Source: an archaeon UBA168
Lineage (GTDB): Archaea > Thermoproteota > Thermoprotei_A > Marsarchaeales > UBA168
NCBI GenBank assembly: GCA_002507085.1
Contig: DAYW01000049.1
Location: 48,958-60,441, forward strand
DNA: 11,484 nucleotides
Reading direction: 5' to 3'
Position numbers and translations under genes: made by a program. Under the pieces are notes generated by a model, which was not told where the DNA came from, did no database searches, and saw only the letters and a program-made list of their open reading frames with translations. Positions 6,509 through 11,484 of this stretch are shown here, in pieces; the first letter of the stretch is position 1; every line of letters starts with the position of its first letter.

Positions 6509-6535
6509 CAAATTTATCGACAAGATTATAACGGG

Positions 6536-6544
6536 CTTTTATAA
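6536..6544 (-). promoter_or_regulatory. TATA box of the TnpA-like/radical SAM operon
   Basis: TTATAAAAG on the minus strand is the strongest TATA match in the window. It begins about 15 bases past the SRP RNA 3' end. Using the 24-bp spacing seen elsewhere, transcription would begin near 6515, just before the TTG (6511) and GTG (6508) start candidates. Confidence 0.5.
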
Positions 6545-6558
6545 GCGTATCTGCGGCA

Positions 6559-6869
6559 GGCGGCGGCCCTGAAGGCGCCAGGCAAGGCTCGGCGCTCGGA
6601 TCGCGGATGAGCTTGCCCATCACCCCTGAACGACCGAGTTCGCCGGTGTGACTGCTCCCTTCCGGGCCTAGTCCGTTCCCGGCGGCTAACCCGCTTCCCT
6701 TCCCTCCGGAAGGGAACTCGGGCCCTCGGCCCCCAGGGGGTAAGGGTTCAACGCCCATTTGGCCCGCTTTCCTCCCGCCGGCCCTACCCTTTACGCCCTC
6801 AGTTGCTGGTCCCAGCTGATGCCCATTGCTGGCCAGGGAGAGGGCAGGCCTCCGACCCTACCCGCCGCC
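6559..6869 (-). ncRNA. Signal recognition particle 7S RNA
   Basis: The minus strand contains the conserved SRP helix 8 core GGAAGGGAGCAG (6652-6663), followed by the return strand region with ACACCGGCGAACTCGG. A perfect 8-bp terminal helix pairs the ends: GGCGGCGG (6862-6869) with CCGCCGCC (6559-6566). This is the helix 1 closure typical of archaeal SRP RNA and gives a length near 311 nt, close to the family norm. A second hairpin, TTCCCTTC...GAAGGGAA (about 6690-6711), fits helix 6. The RNA scaffolds SRP54 and SRP19 to target nascent membrane proteins. Ends are approximate by a few bases. Short open frames across it are not genes. Confidence 0.92.
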
Positions 6870-6887
6870 AATACTTATCCCACCGAG

Positions 6888-6895
6888 TTTAAAAA
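6888..6895 (-). promoter_or_regulatory. TATA-like box of the SRP RNA
   Basis: TTTTTAAA on the minus strand lies about 22 bp before the SRP RNA 5' end and just past the stop of the thiolase gene. This indicates an independent promoter for the RNA. Confidence 0.55.
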
Positions 6896-6903
6896 GGCCG
6901 CGC

Positions 6904-7851
6904 TCAGCCCTCTTGGTTTGCCCCTATCAGCGCCTTCTTAACCGCGAAGTTGATCTCGCAAACTCTGCAGTACTCCCGCCCACCAGATGTCGGATAGCCG
7001 CAGCTGGCGCAGCGCGACCTGCTGAAACCCTTTCCCTTTTCCTTCAGCTCGTCTCCGAACCTTACGAGGCTGTCAAGAACCGCGGGGTGATCCCTTGCGA
7101 GCGAGTCAAGAAAAGACCTCACCTGGTCCCTAAGTGAAAGGCGAGCGTAGGGGCACTCCTCTTCCTCAGCCGGTATGCCCATGAGGTAGGCGTAGAAGGC
7201 AGCTTCCCTCTCCGTTATCCTCCTCATGGGTTTTATCCTAGGGACGTAGAAGGCCGCAAGCTCATCCGCGTAGTTCTCAGAGCGCCTTAAGGCCTGCGGG
7301 TCGCCTCTTATGACGTTCATAAGCACGGTTTCCGCCTCGTCATCCAAGTTGTGAGCTATGGCTAGGTAATCCGCCCCAAGCTCCTTTGCGTAGTCGTTTA
7401 ATGCCCTTCTTCTGAGCACACCGCATATGCTGCAGGGCTCCTCCCTTCCCTTAAGCGCCACGACCGAGTCGTCGAGCGTGAAACCGTACTTCTGCTTAAA
7501 GCTCCTGAGCTCCCACTTTATTCCCCTCTCGTTAGCCATCCTTCTTATCAGGTCAAACCTCTTTCCCCTGTACTCCCCTCCCTCGATGCCCTCGTCGACG
7601 GTAAGCGCTATCAGCTCAACGTCGTACTCCCTTTCAACCCTCCAGAGCAAGTCCATCATGACAAGGCTGTCCTTTCCCCCTGATATCCCCATGACTATCC
7701 TGATGTGGCGCCTGTCCTTTCCAATCCCCTCGCTTCTTATCTCCTTTCTGACCCTCTCTTCCAATCCCTCCCTGAAGTGATCTTCGCAGAGCGCTGTGCC
7801 CGACCTCTTGTCAACGTAAACGGCGGGCCTTCCGCACTTCTTGCATTCCAT
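6904..7851 (-). CDS. tRNA 2-thiouridine synthase of the NcsA/TtuA (Ctu1/Ncs6) family
   Basis: This 315-residue PP-loop enzyme adenylates a tRNA uridine before sulfur transfer. The N-terminal zinc finger has C3, C6, C22 and H25. The PP-loop SGGKDS spans 57-62. Putative [4Fe-4S] ligands are C140 and C143 (EPCSICGVLRRR) and C233. HNLDDEAETVLMN (167-179) is a further family motif. The C-terminal zinc finger has C281, C284, C295 and C298. Both the anticodon wobble enzyme (NcsA/Ctu1, U34) and the T-loop enzyme (TtuA, position 54) share this architecture. I cannot separate them by eye. The ATG start lies 41 bases inside the end of the M50 protease gene, so the two are probably cotranscribed. No clear ribosome binding site precedes it. 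Confidence 0.93.
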   Translation of the reverse strand: MECKKCGRPAVYVDKRSGTALCEDHFREGLEERVRKEIRSEGIGKDRRHIRIVMGISGGKDSLVMMDLLWRVEREYDVELIALTVDEGIEGGEYRGKRFDLIRRMANERGIKWELRSFKQKYGFTLDDSVVALKGREEPCSICGVLRRRALNDYAKELGADYLAIAHNLDDEAETVLMNVIRGDPQALRRSENYADELAAFYVPRIKPMRRITEREAAFYAYLMGIPAEEEECPYARLSLRDQVRSFLDSLARDHPAVLDSLVRFGDELKEKGKGFSRSRCASCGYPTSGGREYCRVCEINFAVKKALIGANQEG

Positions 7852-9007
7852 TTCGTAGTAAAGTCGAAGCCGAAAATATCAGGTTTGCGAGCAACAGCCC
7901 TATGGCTATTACCTCGAGCGAAAGCGCGATGCCGTTTCCAAGACCGGAAGGCAATCCCCTTTCCTTTAGCGCGGCCACGACCTCCTTGAAGAATTGGTCG
8001 CCGTCGAGCAGAGGTATTGGCAGCGCGTTGAAAATTCCCACGTTGAGGTTTATGAACCATATCCAAAAGCCGTAAGTCTGAAGCTGCAGCCACGCGCCAG
8101 GCGAAAGGCCAAGGTAAGCGCGTGGCGTGAAAAACGGCATGCTACTGAGCTCAACTCCTATGAAGCCCTTGTCGCTTTTCCCGTAAGCGGCGGGCACGCT
8201 GCCCAACGCTCCCGTTAGGTTGCCGTGATTCGTTACTATTGTTATCAGCTGCCCTGGATGCGTGTTGGCCAGCGCAGCCGACAACGCAGAAAGGGTGCCG
8301 GTGGCGGTGTTGTTTAGGCCGTATATGAGGTAGCCTGCCTTGATGCCAATATGCGACGCGAGGGTACCCGGTATGACGCCCTGCACCACCACCGCATTGG
8401 GAGAGCCGGGATACCCGTTGAGAAAAAGCGCAAGAAGTCCAAGGACTATGCCCGCAGTAGCTAGGTTAGCCATGCTGCCGGCCGCCAGAACCCTTAGCTT
8501 AGAGCTGTGGGAAGCCTCTTTGAACGACTGCTCGTCGGGCTCGGTAAAAGCGCCTATGGGAAATGCGAGGATGAATATGACCCCAAGCTTGTTCACCTTA
8601 ACTCCGCCGTTTCTGGCCGCAACCGCGTGGGAAAACTCATGAACCACCACGGTCACGGCAAGCGCCACAAGCCCCGGCAGGAGCGGTATGGTCAAACCCG
8701 GCACCACAGGCATAACCGTTGCCTGCGGCCTTACAGCCATAAGCCCCTTTGCAAGGTCTCCCCCAAGAAGGTAAATGGCCGCAGCCGTGCTTGCAGCGAA
8801 GACCACGACGCCCCCGGTGAACCAGCCCTTCCATATCTTCCTAGCGCTTTGTGAAATCCTATCTATGAGCTCGTTAAGGGCAGCTGAGCTGTAGATCGCG
8901 TAGCCTGGCCCCAGCTTAAGGCCGCTTGGCTTTTTCAGGTAGCCAAATACCCAAAGAGCCGCGGTCACGGCCAAAAACCCCACTAGCCAAGCTATGTAAC
9001 CCTGCAA
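7811..9007 (-). CDS. M50-family site-2-type membrane metalloprotease
   Basis: This 398-residue polytopic membrane protein cleaves substrates within or near the membrane. The zinc motif H123-E-F-S-H127 lies in a hydrophobic helix (about 110-130). The second half-site is LLDGD with D345 (about 343-347), preceded by NALPIPL. Between them lie a GSMANLATAG helix and a PDZ-like region at about 205-290 (VVQGVIPGTLASHIGIKAGYLIYGLNN). Further membrane segments are visible near 3-21, 65-82, 172-196, 309-330 and 366-388. Family roles include regulated proteolysis of membrane-bound factors. The substrate here is unknown. The start is TTG, about 36 bp from the palindromic TATA box shared with the Rieske gene. 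It is followed by, and overlaps, the tRNA thiolase gene. That pairing is not functionally obvious. Confidence 0.92.
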   Translation of the reverse strand: MQGYIAWLVGFLAVTAALWVFGYLKKPSGLKLGPGYAIYSSAALNELIDRISQSARKIWKGWFTGGVVVFAASTAAAIYLLGGDLAKGLMAVRPQATVMPVVPGLTIPLLPGLVALAVTVVVHEFSHAVAARNGGVKVNKLGVIFILAFPIGAFTEPDEQSFKEASHSSKLRVLAAGSMANLATAGIVLGLLALFLNGYPGSPNAVVVQGVIPGTLASHIGIKAGYLIYGLNNTATGTLSALSAALANTHPGQLITIVTNHGNLTGALGSVPAAYGKSDKGFIGVELSSMPFFTPRAYLGLSPGAWLQLQTYGFWIWFINLNVGIFNALPIPLLDGDQFFKEVVAALKERGLPSGLGNGIALSLEVIAIGLLLANLIFSASTLLRNGMQEVRKARRLR

Positions 9008-9040
9008 GCTACTGCCCCTTACGTGACTTTCAGGATCGCG

Positions 9041-9046
9041 TTTAAA
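9041..9046. promoter_or_regulatory. Palindromic TATA box shared by divergent genes
   Basis: TTTAAA sits in the centre of the 10-bp palindrome CGTTTAAACG (9039-9048), the only TATA-like element I see in the 66-bp gap between the M50 protease and Rieske starts. With about 24-26 bp to transcription start on either side, it would give leaders of about 6-12 nt for both genes. Confidence 0.45.
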
Positions 9047-9073
9047 CGTTTTTCACGCCCTTGTAAACCAGAA

Positions 9074-9424
9074 ATGCACGTAGGCATAAGCTCGGATCTG
9101 GTGAGAAAAAGGGGTTGGATCATAACCGTGATCAGCGTAGGCAGGGTGCCCGTGCCCGTGCTCATCGTGCATGACAAGGCAAGCGACCGCTTCTACGCCA
9201 TGGACGCCGTGTGCGCGCACTTCGGCTGCGGGCTGCTTACCGATATCAATGGGCTTAACGCCCGCTGTCCAATACACGGGGCCGTATACGACGTAAGGAC
9301 TGGTGCGCGCGTGATTGAACCCAGCTCGAATCCAGCTTCGCCATGCGGTTTCTGCGCCGGAAGGCTTCCTCTGAGGACCTATGCGGCCAGCGATGACAAC
9401 GGCACCATAGACCTTGAGGTTTAA
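9074..9424 (+). CDS. Small Rieske [2Fe-2S] protein
   Basis: This 116-residue protein is essentially one Rieske domain with no signal peptide or membrane anchor, so it is probably a soluble cytoplasmic electron carrier or ferredoxin-type component. The cluster ligands are C47 and H49 (CAHFGC) and C65 and H68 (CPIHG), with normal spacing. C52 is present, but its usual disulfide partner in CPCH-type proteins is Ile. An additional C91-x-x-C94 (PCGFC) precedes the final PLRTYAAS strand. I chose the ATG at 9074 because the domain starts there and a TATA box lies about 30 bp upstream. The open frame extends to 9023. No oxygenase, nitrite reductase or cytochrome partner is adjacent, so its redox partner is unknown. 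Confidence 0.9.
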   Translation: MHVGISSDLVRKRGWIITVISVGRVPVPVLIVHDKASDRFYAMDAVCAHFGCGLLTDINGLNARCPIHGAVYDVRTGARVIEPSSNPASPCGFCAGRLPLRTYAASDDNGTIDLEV

Positions 9425-9447
9425 GGGGGCCTAAGCGTAACCACGCG

Positions 9448-9470
9448 TTTGAGCGGTGATGCCGTTCAAA
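9448..9470. terminator. Hairpin between convergent Rieske and pelota genes
   Basis: An inverted repeat TTTGAGCGG-TGATG-CCGTTCAAA gives a 9-bp stem (one G.T pair) with a 5-base loop. It lies in the 49-bp gap between the two convergent stop codons. Position suggests a bidirectional transcript end or mRNA 3'-end structure. Archaeal termination is usually driven by T-tracts, and none follows, so the role is uncertain. Confidence 0.35.
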
Positions 9471-9473
9471 GGC

Positions 9474-10508
9474 TTACCAGCGAAGTATAGCGGCTACCCC
9501 TCCTAAGCCCTGAAGCTCCGCTCCCCCTTCCTCGGAGATTATCTCCACGGTCCCTCCGTTTCTTTCCACATCATCCACCAGCTGCATCAGGTTTTCCGGC
9601 GGGTCCTTAAGCAGCCTTGCGCTCAGCAAAAGCACGTCAACCATGCCCTGCTTAGCTGACTCGGCAACGGCCTCCACTCCAACGGCGACCCCCTTGCCCT
9701 TTGAAAGCCTGTCAAACACCTCCTTTATGAGTTCCCTCTCCCTGGCGACCCTCAGCTTTGAGGAGTAGGCGCCAAAACCCGGGTTATCCCTGAGAAGCTC
9801 AAGCCCTTCCTCTCCTCCATAGGACGAGACCAAGTGATTGAACCTCACGGACTTAAACTGCCCGCGGCTTTCCACGGAGCGCTTGAACTCGTCCAGCACC
9901 ACGCTTGGCCCCGTTACTATTACCTCGTTCAGCTTCCGCTTTTGCAGCTCCGACAAAAGGATCGATCCCACCTCCGAGAAGAACTCATCGAGATGGGCGT
10001 CCTCCTCTTCCCTCTTTGCCCTAAGCTCCGTTATCTTCTCTACGCCGTAAGTCCAAAGGGCCGCGAGCGCTGCTGAGCTCATGTCGATGGAGAGGACTAT
10101 CGCGTTGGCTTCTGGGCTTTCCTTGCCGCTCATGAGCTTCCTTTCCACAGGGTCAAAGGGACCGTCCTTTCTTATCTCAACCTCATCCCCAACGCCCACT
10201 GATACGGACTGGTGCTCGCCCCTCTGGGCTGCCCACTCCATCCCCTTCTCAACTCCCAGTATCTTTCCGAGAAACCTCATGGAGTCGGTGAACGGCTGGA
10301 ACTCAACCCTTTCCACCTGTATGGCCAGGCTCAGCGAAATCCTGCGCTTATCCCTGACATCTCCTCCCTCGTCTCTTAGCTTCAGCTGCCTTGTCGTCCT
10401 TCCAACCAAAACGTAACCTGGCCTCACCAGGAGGCTCAGCTTCCAAAGGTCATCAAAGCTCTCGACCTTTATAACCGCGTCCCCTTCCCCTCTTTCTTCC
10501 ACTTTCAA
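9474..10508 (-). CDS. pelA: mRNA surveillance and ribosome rescue factor pelota (aPelota/Dom34)
   Basis: This 344-residue protein has the three eRF1-like domains of pelota. The N-terminal SmpB/Sm-like domain (about residues 1-130) includes DDLWKLSLLVRPGYVLVGRT and ISLSLAIQVERVEFQP. The central domain (about 133-245) has AIVLSIDMSSAALA and EVIVTGPSVVLDEFK and, as expected for pelota, no GGQ. The C-terminal domain (about 248-344) ends with GGTVEIISEEGGAELQGLGGVAAILRW. Pelota binds stalled ribosomes with aEF1A and, with ABCE1, splits them. Length is normal for archaea (about 350). The TTG start is supported by AGGTGA six bases upstream, a good match to the anti-Shine-Dalgarno sequence. It lies just downstream of the 23S gene on the same strand. 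Confidence 0.95.
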   Translation of the reverse strand: MKVEERGEGDAVIKVESFDDLWKLSLLVRPGYVLVGRTTRQLKLRDEGGDVRDKRRISLSLAIQVERVEFQPFTDSMRFLGKILGVEKGMEWAAQRGEHQSVSVGVGDEVEIRKDGPFDPVERKLMSGKESPEANAIVLSIDMSSAALAALWTYGVEKITELRAKREEEDAHLDEFFSEVGSILLSELQKRKLNEVIVTGPSVVLDEFKRSVESRGQFKSVRFNHLVSSYGGEEGLELLRDNPGFGAYSSKLRVARERELIKEVFDRLSKGKGVAVGVEAVAESAKQGMVDVLLLSARLLKDPPENLMQLVDDVERNGGTVEIISEEGGAELQGLGGVAAILRW

Positions 10509-10520
10509 GAAACCTCACCT
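10502..10520 (-). promoter_or_regulatory. Ribosome binding site deciding the pelota start
   Basis: AGGTGA on the minus strand lies six bases before a TTG codon at 10506-10508. There is no ATG nearby in frame; a GTG two codons further in is the only close alternative. The strong complementarity to the 16S 3' end favours TTG. Confidence 0.5.
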
Positions 10521-10583
10521 TACAACGCCGTGAATGGTAGGTATTTCGCCCGACGCAGGCTTTCAAACGCAACCTCGAGCTAA

Positions 10584-11484
<901 letters not shown>

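Noticed and set aside
6071..6523. SRP19 as identity of the gene next to the SRP RNA
   Set aside because: Location suggested it, but the sequence lacks SRP19 motifs and follows the TnpA pattern instead.
6405..6758. Open frame on the minus strand across the SRP RNA
   Set aside because: It is Gly/Pro-rich noise from a GC-rich structured RNA and overlaps the start of the TnpA-like gene.

Overview
The window is archaeal. It holds an archaeal protein set: proteasome-activating nucleotidase, archaeal NAC, TFE, MBF1, aTrm56 and pelota. It also has an archaeal-type SRP RNA, TATA-like boxes in place of bacterial -35/-10 elements, and tRNA genes with no encoded CCA. The 23S segment carries the block GATAACAGAGTCGTCGCGGG, which I recall from TACK (crenarchaeal) 23S genes, so a Thermoproteota/TACK relative is my best guess. 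That placement rests on memory of alignments and is not secure. Base composition is moderately GC-rich.

Layout, left to right. tRNA-Pro(CGG) is at 15-87 (-). A minus-strand operon pan > PUA-domain protein > NAC runs from 2106 down to 127, with genes overlapping by a few bases. A 73-bp divergent promoter region separates pan from plus-strand mbf1 (2180-2752), whose 3' end overlaps the end of an HD-domain gene. A second minus-strand operon is trm56 > tfe > HD gene (4388 to 2709), all overlapping. It is preceded by tRNA-Ser(GCT) (4419-4504, -). Next come a B12-type radical SAM gene and, overlapping it upstream, a small gene that reads as an IS200/IS605 TnpA-like protein lacking its catalytic residues. 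Directly upstream of that is the SRP (7S) RNA gene (about 6559-6869, -). A third operon is an M50 site-2 protease followed by an NcsA/TtuA-type tRNA thiolase (9007 to 6904). A palindromic TATA box lies between the protease and a small plus-strand Rieske protein (9074-9424). Pelota (10508-9474, -) lies just downstream of the 3' end of a 23S rRNA gene that runs off the right edge.

The theme is core information processing: rRNA, two tRNAs, tRNA methylation and thiolation, nascent-chain handling (NAC, SRP RNA), ribosome rescue (pelota), transcription (TFE, MBF1) and proteolysis (PAN, site-2 protease). The genome is very compact. Genes overlap, most promoters sit about 22-25 bp before an RNA gene or a start codon (leaderless or nearly so), and about half of the starts appear to be GTG or TTG. 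No stretch over 300 bases lacks a gene or RNA. I see no CRISPR array and no intact mobile element. The points most worth a second look are the catalytically dead TnpA-like protein next to the SRP RNA, a tRNA-Ser with C33, a TFE zinc ribbon with only three cysteines, a Rieske protein with an extra CxxC, and the PAN tail ending Gly-Tyr-Leu.
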